From: Chitinophagaceae bacterium
GTDB lineage: Bacteria; Bacteroidota; Bacteroidia; Chitinophagales; Chitinophagaceae
DNA: 64,000 bases
Assembly: GCA_004173355.1 (NCBI GenBank)
Contig: SEAD01000004.1
Coordinates: 1-64,000 of the forward strand
Reading direction: 5' to 3'
In this document: positions 1-8,142 of the stretch, one piece after another
Position numbering within the stretch: the stretch's first letter is position 1
Layout: each line of letters begins with the position of its first letter
Made by a program: the position numbers and the translations under genes
Notes under the pieces: model-generated
What the model was told of the DNA's origin: nothing
What the model saw: only the letters and a program-made list of their open reading frames with translations
Databases searched by the model: none

Positions 1-228
1 CACGGACACCTGTTGCTGAGGGGGCGCATTCACCACCCCATTCACCCGGATCAAATCGCTCAGCGTGCGGGTCTGTAAGGAGCCAACTTGAATGCGGGCC
101 GTCTGAAACTGAATGACTGAAAGCTCGACGGTGCCCGCTTCCTCGGCTTCCTCCGAGGGTTTGTCGGCTTGTTGTTCGGTGGATTCCGCTTTGGGGCGGT
201 CTTCCGCCGGTTTATCCTGTTGTTTCAC
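1..228 (-). CDS. Partial efflux RND periplasmic adaptor (membrane fusion protein) subunit
   Basis: This is the amino-terminal part of a reading frame that leaves the window at the left edge. After a charged, low-complexity stretch rich in Glu, Lys and Gln, the protein reads VELSVIQFQTARIQVGSLQ and then LIRVNGVVNAPPQQQVSV. This is the usual opening of CusB/HlyD-type adaptors that link an inner-membrane RND pump to a TolC-like channel. The frame stays open up to a stop at 298-300, and GTG at 226-228 is the only standard start in it. No lipoprotein or signal peptide precedes the charged stretch, although these adaptors normally have one. The start is therefore uncertain: a frameshift, an unusual start or an assembly junction are all possible. 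Confidence 0.6.
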   Translation of the reverse strand, partial: MKQQDKPAEDRPKAESTEQQADKPSEEAEEAGTVELSVIQFQTARIQVGSLQTRTLSDLIRVNGVVNAPPQQQVSV

Positions 229-270
229 CGAAAGACCGGCCGGCTTCCTGCTGCTCTCAGGGTGAACAGG

Positions 271-278
271 TATCTTCG
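271..278 (+). promoter_or_regulatory. Possible -7 box (TATCTTCG) before the small membrane protein/nagA pair
   Basis: TATCTTCG differs from the Bacteroidota -7 consensus TAnnTTTG at one position and lies 12 bases before the ATG at 291. No convincing -33 box was seen. Confidence 0.35.
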
Positions 279-290
279 CAAAAAGTACAG

Positions 291-566
291 ATGAAATTCA
301 GACGTCTTGTCCTGCTGCTGATCTTCCTCGTTGTAGTGGCTGCGTGGTATACCAAACCGACACGGGAAGAGTTTGTGCAGTTTTATACCAGCCAGGCCTC
401 ACTGCCCGGTCCCCCTTCCATTGAATTTACCGACCGCTTTGTATACAGTTCAGTAACAGTGAATTTTTATACACCTGCACGCGTGGAACCCGGTGAACCA
501 CTGAAAGCGGTATCGGCAAAAAAAGAAGAATACCTTGGGCTTTTTGGAAGATTCTGGAAACTCTGA
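291..566 (+). CDS. Small conserved-looking membrane-anchored or exported protein, DUF4359-like
   Basis: This 91-residue protein begins with MKFRR and a hydrophobic segment (about residues 5-20) that acts as a signal anchor or uncleaved signal. It is followed by a short periplasmic part ending YLGLFGRFWKL. The TKPTREEFVQF motif after the membrane segment and the YLG(L/I)FG ending recall DUF4359-type proteins, but this is a family resemblance from memory and is tentative. The stop overlaps the nagA start by one base (TGATG), so the two are probably translationally coupled. No function can be assigned. Confidence 0.65.
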   Translation: MKFRRLVLLLIFLVVVAAWYTKPTREEFVQFYTSQASLPGPPSIEFTDRFVYSSVTVNFYTPARVEPGEPLKAVSAKKEEYLGLFGRFWKL

Positions 567-1669
567 TGGAACAGCTTACTGCCTATATCGCTGATGGTTT
601 GTTTACCGGTGAAAGCTGGTTGCCTGGCCATGCCGTGATTGTGCGTGATGGCCGGATCAGTTCACTGCTGCCGGCTGCAGACCTGCCGGCGGACTTCCCT
701 GCCGTGCGTTTCAGCGATGCGATTATTGCACCGGCGTTTATTGATATACAGATTTATGGTGCGGGGGAAAGATTGTTTTCTGCCTGGCCCGAACCCGCAT
801 CACTGGAAAAGCTGGTGACGCATAACCGCGGAGGCGGTACCATACTGTGCCTGCCGACCATTGCGACCAACAGCGGTGATATTTACCGGATGGGGATCGA
901 TGCAATCCGCAGTTACTGGGATGCCGGCGGAAAGGGGGTTTATGGATTACACCTCGAAGGTCCATGGATCAATCCGGTTAAGCGCGGTGCACATGTGAGT
1001 GGGTTTATCTGCCATCCCGATCCGGTGGAAGTAGCAGCCCTGCTTGAGTATGGCCGCGGTGTGATCCGGATGGTTACACTGGCTCCCGAGTCCTGTAGTG
1101 ATGAAGTACTGGAAATGATCAGGGCCGAAGGCATTGTTATTTCCGCAGGGCATAGCGATGCCAGTTATGCCCAGGCAATGGATTCATTTGATAAAGGCAT
1201 TCCCGCTGTCACACACCTGTTCAATGCCATGAGCCCGCTGCAGCACCGTGCCCCGGGGCTTGCGGGTGCGGCGATGGATCACGGACGGGTGATGGCCAGT
1301 ATCATTCCCGACGGTGTGCATGTGGATTTTGCAGCAGTGCGGATTGCGAAGGCAGTGATGAAGGAACGGCTGTTTGTGATCACCGATGCCGTGACCGCCA
1401 CGGATACCGGCCCTTATCCGCATAGGGCCGCAGGTAATAAGTTTGAATCCGGCGGTGTGCTCAGTGGCTCGGCGTTGCGGATGAATGCGGCAGTCCGCAA
1501 CCTGGTAGAACAGGTCCATATCAGTATGGATGAGGCATTACGGATGTGTTCATTGTATCCTGCACGGTTGCTGGGCAAGGATGGGCATGCTGGTAAACTC
1601 CGCGAAGGATATGAAGCTTCGCTGGTTGTCCTCAATAAAAACTTTGATGTGCTGGAGCTGGTTGGCTGA
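566..1669 (+). CDS. nagA: N-acetylglucosamine-6-phosphate deacetylase
   Basis: NagA removes the acetyl group from GlcNAc-6-phosphate, giving glucosamine-6-phosphate for glycolysis or cell-wall recycling in the cytoplasm. The 367-residue length is normal. The amidohydrolase motifs are in order: the HLEGPW metal ligand Glu131, AGHSDA with His196, THLFNAM with His217, and the catalytic Asp274 in VITDAV. It overlaps the small membrane protein upstream by one base and is followed after only two bases by the convergent murA. No nagB or PTS gene is adjacent, so a role in recycling is as likely as one in chitin-derived sugar use. Confidence 0.95.
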   Translation: MEQLTAYIADGLFTGESWLPGHAVIVRDGRISSLLPAADLPADFPAVRFSDAIIAPAFIDIQIYGAGERLFSAWPEPASLEKLVTHNRGGGTILCLPTIATNSGDIYRMGIDAIRSYWDAGGKGVYGLHLEGPWINPVKRGAHVSGFICHPDPVEVAALLEYGRGVIRMVTLAPESCSDEVLEMIRAEGIVISAGHSDASYAQAMDSFDKGIPAVTHLFNAMSPLQHRAPGLAGAAMDHGRVMASIIPDGVHVDFAAVRIAKAVMKERLFVITDAVTATDTGPYPHRAAGNKFESGGVLSGSALRMNAAVRNLVEQVHISMDEALRMCSLYPARLLGKDGHAGKLREGYEASLVVLNKNFDVLELVG

Positions 1670-1671
1670 CC

Positions 1672-2982
1672 TTATGCTTCGACCCGCCGGATGTCGGCAC
1701 CCAGTGCGCGCAGTCGGTCATCGATGTACTGGTAACCCCTGTCGATCTGTTCGATATTCTGGATCGTGCTTTTCCCTTCAGCGCTCAGGGCTGCGATCAG
1801 CAGTGACACACCGGCACGGATATCGGGACTGCTCATGGTGATACCCCGTAGCTGCTGCCGGCGTTCAAGACCTATAACCACCGCCCGGTGCGGGTCGCAG
1901 AGGATAATCTGCGCGCCCATGTCGATCAGTTTGTCAACAAAAAAGAGGCGGCTTTCAAACATTTTCTGGTGGATCAGTACACTTCCTTTTGCCTGGATAG
2001 CGGTTACCAGCACGATACTCAGCAGGTCAGGTGTAAAACCCGGCCATGGGTGATCGTAGATGGTGAGTGCGCCGCCATCGAGGTAGCGTTGTACTTCGTA
2101 CAATTCCTGTGAAGGGATATGGATATCATCACCACGGAACTCCATCTGGATTCCGAGTAGTTTGAATTTATCGGGAATGATGCCGAGGTGTTGGAGTCCT
2201 GCGTTTTTTATGGTGATTTCACTTTGCGTCATTGCTGCGAGTCCGATAAAGGAACCGACTTCGATCATATCGGGCAGGATGCGGTGTTCGGTACCGCCCA
2301 GTTTTTCCACGCCTTCAATCACCAGCAGGTTGCTGCCGACGCCGGAAATCTTTGCACCCATGCGGTTGAGCATTGCGCAAAGCTGTTGCAGGTATGGTTC
2401 ACATGCTGCGTTGTAAATCGTGGTGGTGCCCGGCACCAGTACGGCTGCCATTACAAGGTTGGCAGTACCGGTTACCGACGGTTCGTCCAGCAGCATGGAT
2501 ACACCATGCAGCTTGTTGCCTTCGAGATGGAAAAAACCGTTTTCCGGATGATAGTTGAATGTTGCCCCCATTTTCTCGAACCCGATGATATGGGTATCGA
2601 GCCTGCGGCGGCCGATTTTGTCGCCACCGGGTTTGGGTATGAATGCTTCGCGGAAACGGCCAAGCATCGGACCGGCAAGCATTACAGAACCTCGTAGCCG
2701 TCCGCTCTTTTTCTTGTATTCATCACTGTGGAGGAACGCGATGTTCACATCATCGGCCTGGAAGGTGCAGGTGTCCCTGGTTGGGCGCGATACTTTCACG
2801 TTCATGTCCTGCAGCAGTTCAATCAGCAGGTTGACGTCGATGATGTCCGGGATATTGGTGATGGTAACGGGTTGGGCTGTTACCAATACAGCACTGATGA
2901 TCTGGAGAGCCTCGTTCTTGGCACCCTGCGGCGTGATCTCCCCTTTGAGTCGTTTGCCACCCCTTACTTCAAATGAATGCAT
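1672..2982 (-). CDS. murA: UDP-N-acetylglucosamine 1-carboxyvinyltransferase
   Basis: MurA transfers enolpyruvate from PEP to UDP-GlcNAc, the first committed step of peptidoglycan synthesis in the cytoplasm. The 436-residue protein has the Lys22-Asn23 pair in QGAKNEA and the two inside-out alpha/beta domains of the EPSP synthase family. In the mobile loop the usual GGC is GGDKIGRRRLDTH, so the residue equivalent to E. coli Cys115 is Asp121 (codon at 2620-2622). In other bacteria an Asp here keeps activity but prevents covalent inactivation by fosfomycin. The gene lies 26 bases after the DUF4290 gene and is probably cotranscribed with it. Confidence 0.96.
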   Translation of the reverse strand: MHSFEVRGGKRLKGEITPQGAKNEALQIISAVLVTAQPVTITNIPDIIDVNLLIELLQDMNVKVSRPTRDTCTFQADDVNIAFLHSDEYKKKSGRLRGSVMLAGPMLGRFREAFIPKPGGDKIGRRRLDTHIIGFEKMGATFNYHPENGFFHLEGNKLHGVSMLLDEPSVTGTANLVMAAVLVPGTTTIYNAACEPYLQQLCAMLNRMGAKISGVGSNLLVIEGVEKLGGTEHRILPDMIEVGSFIGLAAMTQSEITIKNAGLQHLGIIPDKFKLLGIQMEFRGDDIHIPSQELYEVQRYLDGGALTIYDHPWPGFTPDLLSIVLVTAIQAKGSVLIHQKMFESRLFFVDKLIDMGAQIILCDPHRAVVIGLERRQQLRGITMSSPDIRAGVSLLIAALSAEGKSTIQNIEQIDRGYQYIDDRLRALGADIRRVEA

Positions 2983-3008
2983 GTCAGAAAATTATTTTCC
3001 CGGAGGGA

Positions 3009-3755
3009 TTAATAGCGCTTCTTTTTGAAATTACCACCGCCGCCGCCACTGTTGCCGCGGTTGTCGTTCCGGCGCTGGTTATTGTTGCCATTGCCATTAC
3101 TGTTGCCATTGCCATTACCGTTGCCGCCACCGCCGCTGCGATGCTGGAACTTGCCACGTTGTTTGCCGCCAAAGTTGCGCTGCTCGCGGCTTTCCTGTGG
3201 GCGGAATGCTTTCACGCTTGGAGTATTGCTGAATTGAAGCTGCCCCTGTGTGATACCGGTCAGTTCACTCTGGATGGCGTCATCATGGACAGTTTCCTTG
3301 TGCCAGTTGTTATAGGCCAGTTTCATGTAGTAGGCGATAGCGTTGGAGAAGCCCAGTCGTTTTTCAGGATCCTGTTCGGCCAGTGCCTTCCGGATAATGA
3401 GTTCGAGATTCTTGCCGAGATGCGAATGTTTCGGGTACCGTTTCGGGTAAGGCAATGGCTTGGGACGTTCTGCCAGTTGCTCCCTGGTAGGGATCGGGTA
3501 GGGTGATTTTACTTCCAGTTTGAAATCGGAGATCAGGAAAAGGTGATCCCAGAGTTTATGCCGGAAGTCCTCCACGTTTTTCAGGTGAGGATTGAGGAAG
3601 CCCATCAGTTCAATCACCGCATGGGAGTTAGCCTGGCGGCGGTCATCATCCTCGATGGTGAGTACATGCTCAATCATCTTCTGTACATGGCGGCCATATT
3701 CACGCATAGCCAGTCCATTACGGGTGGTATTATATTCCATGTTCGCTATATCCAT
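3009..3755 (-). CDS. DUF4290 protein with Gly/Asn/Arg-rich tail
   Basis: This 248-residue protein starts MDIANMEYNTTRNGLAMREYGRHVQ; the second Met (residue 6) is an equally good start. Residues 1-170 match the DUF4290 family, which is found almost only in Bacteroidota and commonly lies beside murA, as here. The last 70 or so residues are low-complexity: Gly/Asn repeats mixed with Arg and Lys, ending GGGGGNFKKKRY, like a disordered RNA-binding RGG-type tail. The DNA behind the tail is a run of GGCAAT/GGCAAC hexamers (about 3085-3130), prone to slippage. The biochemical function is unknown; RNA binding is an inference from composition. Confidence 0.88.
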   Translation of the reverse strand: MDIANMEYNTTRNGLAMREYGRHVQKMIEHVLTIEDDDRRQANSHAVIELMGFLNPHLKNVEDFRHKLWDHLFLISDFKLEVKSPYPIPTREQLAERPKPLPYPKRYPKHSHLGKNLELIIRKALAEQDPEKRLGFSNAIAYYMKLAYNNWHKETVHDDAIQSELTGITQGQLQFSNTPSVKAFRPQESREQRNFGGKQRGKFQHRSGGGGNGNGNGNSNGNGNNNQRRNDNRGNSGGGGGNFKKKRY

Positions 3756-3998
3756 AATCGGGAGAGGGTAAAAGAGGTAAAAGTTGTATGCACACTGTCA
3801 GTTCGTGGCTGGCCTGGTAGTTCAGGCGTTTGGACGCCATAAATATAGGAAATAATTTTTTAGACATCCAATGCTGCCGGTAATCAGCCATTTAAAGAGG
3901 ATAAAAGGAAGGGTGATGGTATAATCCACGGTCCGGAACGATGTGATCCACGACCGGGGGAGCGATAAGCCACGATCCCTTACTGGTATAACATAAAA

Positions 3999-4025
3999 CT
4001 GCCGGTCCTTTAACGGGACCGGCAG
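3999..4025 (-). terminator. Terminator-like hairpin downstream of the T9SS-sorted protein gene
   Basis: A perfect 10-bp stem, CTGCCGGTCC against GGACCGGCAG, with a 7-base loop. On the minus strand it is followed by TTTTATGT. It is the second of two hairpins beyond the stop of the minus-strand gene ending at 4136. Confidence 0.6.
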
Positions 4026-4069
4026 CGTGCCGAAAGATATTCAGGCTGGACAGAGGGAAGGTTTAAAAG

Positions 4070-4097
4070 AAAGGGGCCCCGAACCAAGGCCCCTTTT
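4070..4097 (-). terminator. Rho-independent terminator of the T9SS-sorted protein gene
   Basis: Stem AAAGGGGCC/GGCCCCTTT (9 bp) with a 9-base loop, followed on the minus strand by TCTTTT. It starts about 40 bases past the stop of the minus-strand gene. Confidence 0.75.
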
Positions 4098-4135
4098 ACA
4101 AGCCACCATCCTCTTCCACCTAAGAGGTCGTTTAA

Positions 4136-5338
4136 TTACTTTATTATGATCTGGCTGACATTGGACTCATCGGTGTCTTTGTCAGTCAGTCGGACCCAGT
4201 AGATACCGGCCCCGAGTTTTGCTACCTGCATATAAGAAGAACTACCTACGGACAGCTCTTTACTCACTACTACCTGGCCAATGGAATTAAAAATCCGGAG
4301 GCCGTATTGTCCGCTCCGATTATTATCAAATTTGATACCAACAATGCCTGTTGATGGATTAGGATACACAGAAAATTTTGGACCTGCGGAATTTCCCAGT
4401 TCCACCTGACGGATATTACTGAAGCGGGTATAGCCATTGGAATATACCTGGCGGATCCGGAAATAATAGACTCCCTGGCCGAGTGTTGCAGTATAATCGG
4501 TTGAATAAGTGGCGTCGGCGTCGTCCTGTTTGGCAAAGCTGCGGATCGGGCTGAAGCTCCGTCCATCGCGGCTTACCTCGGCTGTGTAGGTGTAGTTGCC
4601 GCTTACATCATCAAAGCCACCCCAGGTAAGCTTTGCTTTATCGGCCAGCATTTTCTGTACTTCGAATGAGTGGACGTTGACCGGCAGTACGATTGCAGGG
4701 CAGGTGCAGTAAGTCATCCGGAAGTTGGCGAGGGCGGTCGTGGAAAATGACATGTTACCGATGTCTCCACCGGTGTTTACCACAACAAATGCAGAGATAT
4801 TGTACTGGTACTGCACGCTGTCGGTCCCGTAAAACTGCGACAGGGTCGCTGAATCGGAGATGCTGCGGCAGATGGTGGTAGTGTTCATGATGGTGTCATT
4901 GGTCACGCTGAAAAAGTCAGGACCGGAGTTGGGTACCCCGTTGTTCGGACCAAGGGGTATTGAGCCGTAGGGGTCAATGCTCACATTGCTGTTGATCGGA
5001 GTGCTCAAACCCGGACCGGTAATATTATCGGACCGCTGGTAAAAGATGGTAGCGGATGTTCCGGATACCGGGTCATCGTTTTCCATTTTAAAGTTGCGGA
5101 GGATACCGGTGATGGTCACACAAAGGTTGGCGCAGGTGACCATACCGTTGGCCGGATTCATCTTGGGCAGGCGGACCTGGAAGCTGGACATGCCACCGGG
5201 GGCAGTGACACTATGGTTAAACGCGGTATTGCCCTGTGGGCTGCCGTCCGGGCAGGTCTGGGATTTACTTAGGATGGGTGCACATAACATACCCAGTATG
5301 ACCAGGCACGTTATGAGACGGGAGTACAATTGTTTCAT
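4136..5338 (-). CDS. Secreted protein with choice-of-anchor E-like domain and T9SS sorting domain
   Basis: The 400-residue protein has an N-terminal signal peptide (about residues 1-27, MKQLYSRLITCLVILG through SKS). Residues 30-215 read like the choice-of-anchor E type: FQVRLPKMNPANG, then alternating strands and paired Cys. A fibronectin-like stretch follows (about 220-310, SFEVQKMLADKAKLTW...). The C-terminus is a type A T9SS sorting domain with YPNPSTG near residue 330, then GIYWVRL and QIIIK. It is predicted to cross the outer membrane through type IX secretion and be anchored or released at the cell surface. The gene stands alone with its own terminators. The function is unknown; adhesion is a guess. 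Confidence 0.85.
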   Translation of the reverse strand: MKQLYSRLITCLVILGMLCAPILSKSQTCPDGSPQGNTAFNHSVTAPGGMSSFQVRLPKMNPANGMVTCANLCVTITGILRNFKMENDDPVSGTSATIFYQRSDNITGPGLSTPINSNVSIDPYGSIPLGPNNGVPNSGPDFFSVTNDTIMNTTTICRSISDSATLSQFYGTDSVQYQYNISAFVVVNTGGDIGNMSFSTTALANFRMTYCTCPAIVLPVNVHSFEVQKMLADKAKLTWGGFDDVSGNYTYTAEVSRDGRSFSPIRSFAKQDDADATYSTDYTATLGQGVYYFRIRQVYSNGYTRFSNIRQVELGNSAGPKFSVYPNPSTGIVGIKFDNNRSGQYGLRIFNSIGQVVVSKELSVGSSSYMQVAKLGAGIYWVRLTDKDTDESNVSQIIIK

Positions 5339-5581
5339 TGGAAACTGATTTTACACAAGGATTTGGAATGTTCACAACAGGGATAAAGATAGTGCCGGGG
5401 TTTCCGGCCCGCAACGGTACTTGTTCGCAGTTTGGGGTTCCGTAAATGCTGTAAAAACGGGGATGATCGACTGCGTTAATCCCCGTTGTGTTTTGTCGTA
5501 CTATGACTACAGGCATTGTAGTGGAATGTCTATACGGACACCTTCGCAGGCATTGACCGGGAAATTCTAACTTCGCCCCGC

Positions 5582-6634
5582 ATGAAAATCCTTGTGTATC
5601 TCGACTGGCCTGCCACGGAAGGGCTGAAGCCGCCCTCGTCCTTTACCACCCTGCTTTTGCCGGCGCTCTGTGAGAGCCTGGCCGGGCATGAGGTGCTGGT
5701 CTGGACCTATGGCCTGGAACGCCCGCCGGGACTGGTTTTGCCCGGAAATCCGGAATGGACAGCATTTCCCGGAAAAAACGGCCTTGCCGGCTGGTGGTGG
5801 CGCTTTCGCACATTGCCCTCGCGGATCCGGGCAGCGGCACCTGACCATCTCCTCGTGGTCAATGCAGCATCCCCCCTGAAAGGTATAAAGCATTCACTGC
5901 TGGTCGAAGGGAACCGTAATTTTACCATATGCCGCGGGTCGGGAAAAGACAGGGGCCCTGCCGCAATTTTCCGGTTTGGCGCGTTTGCACCCCATGCCCC
6001 AAAAGACATACAACCGGTTCCTGTAATTGATGTTCACCTCGTACGACCCGCCTCTGCCGGTTTCGGTCCGCTGGAACCTGCGTCCATGGAGGCTACCCGG
6101 CTGGTGCATACAGGGGGCAGGAGTTATTTTATTTACATGGGCCCGCTTGATCCCGGCGTCACGGATCTGGTTAAAGCATTCTCCGTTTTTAAGAAACGGC
6201 AAAAAAGTGACTGGAAGCTGGTGCTAGCCGGACAGGGGGAAATCAACCGGAAATTTGTGGAGAGCCTTTCTTATTACAAGTACCGGGAAGACCTGGTGCT
6301 GTTCCGCGAAACGAATCCGGCCATCATGCCATCGCTGATCGGTGCAGCCTATGCGGTATTGGTACCTGCGGGTGGCGGTACGGAGTGGCTGCCGGAGGTG
6401 CTGGCCGCCGGCGTGCCGGCTATAGTGCCCGACCAGCCTGCATTCCGCGGCAGTGCGGATGAAACATTCAGTTTTTATGATACTGTTTCGCAAACTGATA
6501 TTGCGGAGACTATGATGACCCTGTACAAGGATGAATCGCTCCGTAACCGTCGCAGGCAGGCCGGTCTCGCCCTTGCCACGGCTGCCAGCTGGCAAGATTT
6601 AGCCCGGCAGATAACCGCCCACCTGCTGAAATAG
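5582..6634 (+). CDS. Glycosyltransferase, GT-B fold (GT4/family 1 type)
   Basis: This 350-residue cytoplasmic or membrane-associated protein transfers a sugar from a nucleotide-sugar donor; the acceptor is unknown. The N-terminal half is variable. The C-terminal half has the GT-B nucleotide-binding pattern: IYMGPLDPGVTDLVKAF, WKLVLAGQGE (about residue 211), and the E-x7-E-like motif GGTEWLPEVLAAGVPAIVPD at 265-284. It lacks a standard N-terminal glycine-rich acceptor loop (it starts MKILVYLDWPATEG). A weak -7-like box, TAACTTCG, lies at 5568-5575. It is not in a polysaccharide cluster, which leaves its pathway open. Confidence 0.8.
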   Translation: MKILVYLDWPATEGLKPPSSFTTLLLPALCESLAGHEVLVWTYGLERPPGLVLPGNPEWTAFPGKNGLAGWWWRFRTLPSRIRAAAPDHLLVVNAASPLKGIKHSLLVEGNRNFTICRGSGKDRGPAAIFRFGAFAPHAPKDIQPVPVIDVHLVRPASAGFGPLEPASMEATRLVHTGGRSYFIYMGPLDPGVTDLVKAFSVFKKRQKSDWKLVLAGQGEINRKFVESLSYYKYREDLVLFRETNPAIMPSLIGAAYAVLVPAGGGTEWLPEVLAAGVPAIVPDQPAFRGSADETFSFYDTVSQTDIAETMMTLYKDESLRNRRRQAGLALATAASWQDLARQITAHLLK

Positions 6635-6635
6635 T

Positions 6636-6643
6636 TAACTTTG
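6636..6643 (+). promoter_or_regulatory. Promoter -7 box TAACTTTG of gldC
   Basis: It matches TAnnTTTG exactly, directly after the glycosyltransferase stop and 22 bases before the gldC ATG. Confidence 0.55.
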
Positions 6644-6665
6644 CTTCCTTTAATCCACATAAGAA

Positions 6666-7010
6666 ATGAAGCAGATCGTAATAGATGTACAGACCGATGA
6701 TAAGAAAGTGCCCGAAGCCATCTGGTGGAATGCCACTGATAACCCGGCAGATGATGCGCAGAAAGCAAAGGCGATGATGTTGTCCTTCTGGGATGGTGCC
6801 GATAAATCCGCTTTGCGGATAGACCTGTGGACCAAGGATATGATGGTGGATGAAATGGCTGACTTTTTTTACCAGACCATGATGACCATGGCGGACACGT
6901 ATGGCCGTGCCACGCAGCATATGGACCTGGTAAAGGACATGAAAGATGCGGCGAAGGTGTTTTATGAGAAATTCCGTGAAAAACAACTGAAGGAAAACAA
7001 GGCCAGCTAA
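6666..7010 (+). CDS. gldC: Gliding motility-associated protein GldC
   Basis: GldC is a small soluble protein linked to gliding motility in Bacteroidota; its exact role is not settled. The 114 residues match the family along their whole length, with VPEAIWWNATDNP, KAMMLSFWD, LRIDLWTKDMMVDEM and FFYQTMMTMADTYGRAT. It has its own -7 box and is followed 29 bases later by the YqeY-like gene. gldH lies about 35 kb away in the same window, and a T9SS-sorted protein is nearby, consistent with a T9SS-positive organism. Whether the cell glides cannot be told from the sequence. Confidence 0.93.
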   Translation: MKQIVIDVQTDDKKVPEAIWWNATDNPADDAQKAKAMMLSFWDGADKSALRIDLWTKDMMVDEMADFFYQTMMTMADTYGRATQHMDLVKDMKDAAKVFYEKFREKQLKENKAS

Positions 7011-7039
7011 GCTGGATATAACATCCAAAAAGGAAATAT

Positions 7040-7492
7040 ATGAGTCTCGAACAAAAGATAATGACCGACCTCAAAACGGCCATGCTCGCAAAAAATGAAG
7101 TGGCATTACGCAGCCTCCGTGCCATCAAGGCCGCGATCCTGAACGCCAAAACCGCCGAGGGCGCAAAAGGGGAACTGACAGAGGACGATGAAACCAGACT
7201 GCTGCAGAAGCTGGTGAAATCACGGAAAGATTCCCTGGAGATTTTTGTAACGCAGAACCGCGAAGACCTTGCGCAGAAGGAACGGGATGAACTGGATGTG
7301 ATTGAAAAATTCCTGCCCAAACAGATGGAAGAATCCGAGGTCAGGGAAATTATCAAAGGCATCATATCAAGGGTTGGCGCAAGTTCACCGGCCGATATGG
7401 GTAAGGTGATGGGGGCCGCCACGAAGGAGCTTGCCGGCAAAGCCGAAGGCAAGACTATTTCCGGTATCGTCAAGGAAGAACTCGCCAGATAA
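7040..7492 (+). CDS. GatB/YqeY domain-containing protein
   Basis: The 150-residue protein is a free-standing version of the helical C-terminal domain of GatB/GatE amidotransferase subunits, which bind tRNA. Typical family features are MSLEQKIMTDLKTAMLAKNEVALRSLRAIKAAI, KSRKDSLEIF, LPKQM and MGKVMGAATKELAGKAEGKTIS near the end. Free-standing YqeY proteins are widespread, and their role is unproven beyond a suspected link to tRNA or aminoacyl-tRNA. The gene is followed 20 bases later by the CvpA gene, so the two are probably cotranscribed. Confidence 0.92.
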   Translation: MSLEQKIMTDLKTAMLAKNEVALRSLRAIKAAILNAKTAEGAKGELTEDDETRLLQKLVKSRKDSLEIFVTQNREDLAQKERDELDVIEKFLPKQMEESEVREIIKGIISRVGASSPADMGKVMGAATKELAGKAEGKTISGIVKEELAR

Positions 7493-7512
7493 AAACATTT
7501 TAACCGCAGCCG

Positions 7513-8055
7513 ATGATGATAGACGGGATACTTATTGTGCTGCTTATCCTTGCTGTGGTGAAGGGATACCAACGGGGTTTTATCGTCGGTATCTTTTCAT
7601 TTATTGCTGTCATTGTCGGACTTGCCGCGGCCATGAAACTTTCGGCCGTGACGGCCAGCTGGCTCGGCGAGTCCACATCCGTGTCAAAGCAATGGCTGCC
7701 TTTCCTTGCTTTCGCGCTGGTATTCCTGGCCGTGGTTCTGCTGATCCGACTGGGGGCGAACCTGTTACAGAAAACAGCCGAACTGGGTATGCTTGGCTGG
7801 ATAAACCGGCTGGCTGGCATCGTACTCTATGCGCTCCTTTATGTCACCGTATTCAGTGTAATACTGTTTTATGCCACCGGAATCGGTTTTATTAAACCAG
7901 AAACCGCCGGAAATTCCGTTACTTACGGATATATCAGTCCCATCGGCCCCTGGTTTATCAACGCCCTTGGCGTAATCCTTCCCTTTTTCCGCGATATGTT
8001 CGCCCAGTTGTCCGGCTTCTTTGACAACGTGGCCGTGAAAGCCGGCAGTGCATAA
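7513..8055 (+). CDS. CvpA family membrane protein
   Basis: This 180-residue inner-membrane protein has four predicted hydrophobic segments (about residues 4-23, 27-45, 60-85 and 100-125) and the opening IDGILIVLLILAVVKGYQRGFIVGIFSF typical of CvpA. The family was named for colicin V production, but its members appear to be general envelope-stress or membrane-maintenance proteins. It is probably cotranscribed with the YqeY-like gene upstream; the next gene has its own promoter. Confidence 0.9.
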   Translation: MMIDGILIVLLILAVVKGYQRGFIVGIFSFIAVIVGLAAAMKLSAVTASWLGESTSVSKQWLPFLAFALVFLAVVLLIRLGANLLQKTAELGMLGWINRLAGIVLYALLYVTVFSVILFYATGIGFIKPETAGNSVTYGYISPIGPWFINALGVILPFFRDMFAQLSGFFDNVAVKAGSA

Positions 8056-8083
8056 TTCTCTTGGTTAAACCAGCACACTACAT

Positions 8084-8091
8084 TACTTTTG
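8084..8091 (+). promoter_or_regulatory. Promoter -7 box TACTTTTG of the sterol desaturase-like gene
   Basis: Exact TAnnTTTG match, with TTG at 8061-8063 twenty bases upstream as a -33 element and the ATG 52 bases downstream. Confidence 0.6.
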
Positions 8092-8142
8092 AACAGTCTA
8101 TAAAAAAGGTAGACTAGGTGTCCGTTTAAAAAAACATACGCT

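Larger units (their letters stand above)
3756..4135. other. Intergenic region with two hairpins and a degenerate GATCCACG repeat
   Basis: There is no convincing coding frame. It carries the upstream region of the DUF4290 gene, a degenerate repeat at about 3924-3980 in which ATCCACGGTCCGG recurs as ATCCACGACCGGG, and two minus-strand terminator-like hairpins listed separately. Confidence 0.6.

Noticed and set aside
5265-5516. An 83-codon minus frame upstream of the T9SS-sorted protein
   Set aside because: It overlaps the signal peptide region of the real gene in another frame and has no start context or family features.
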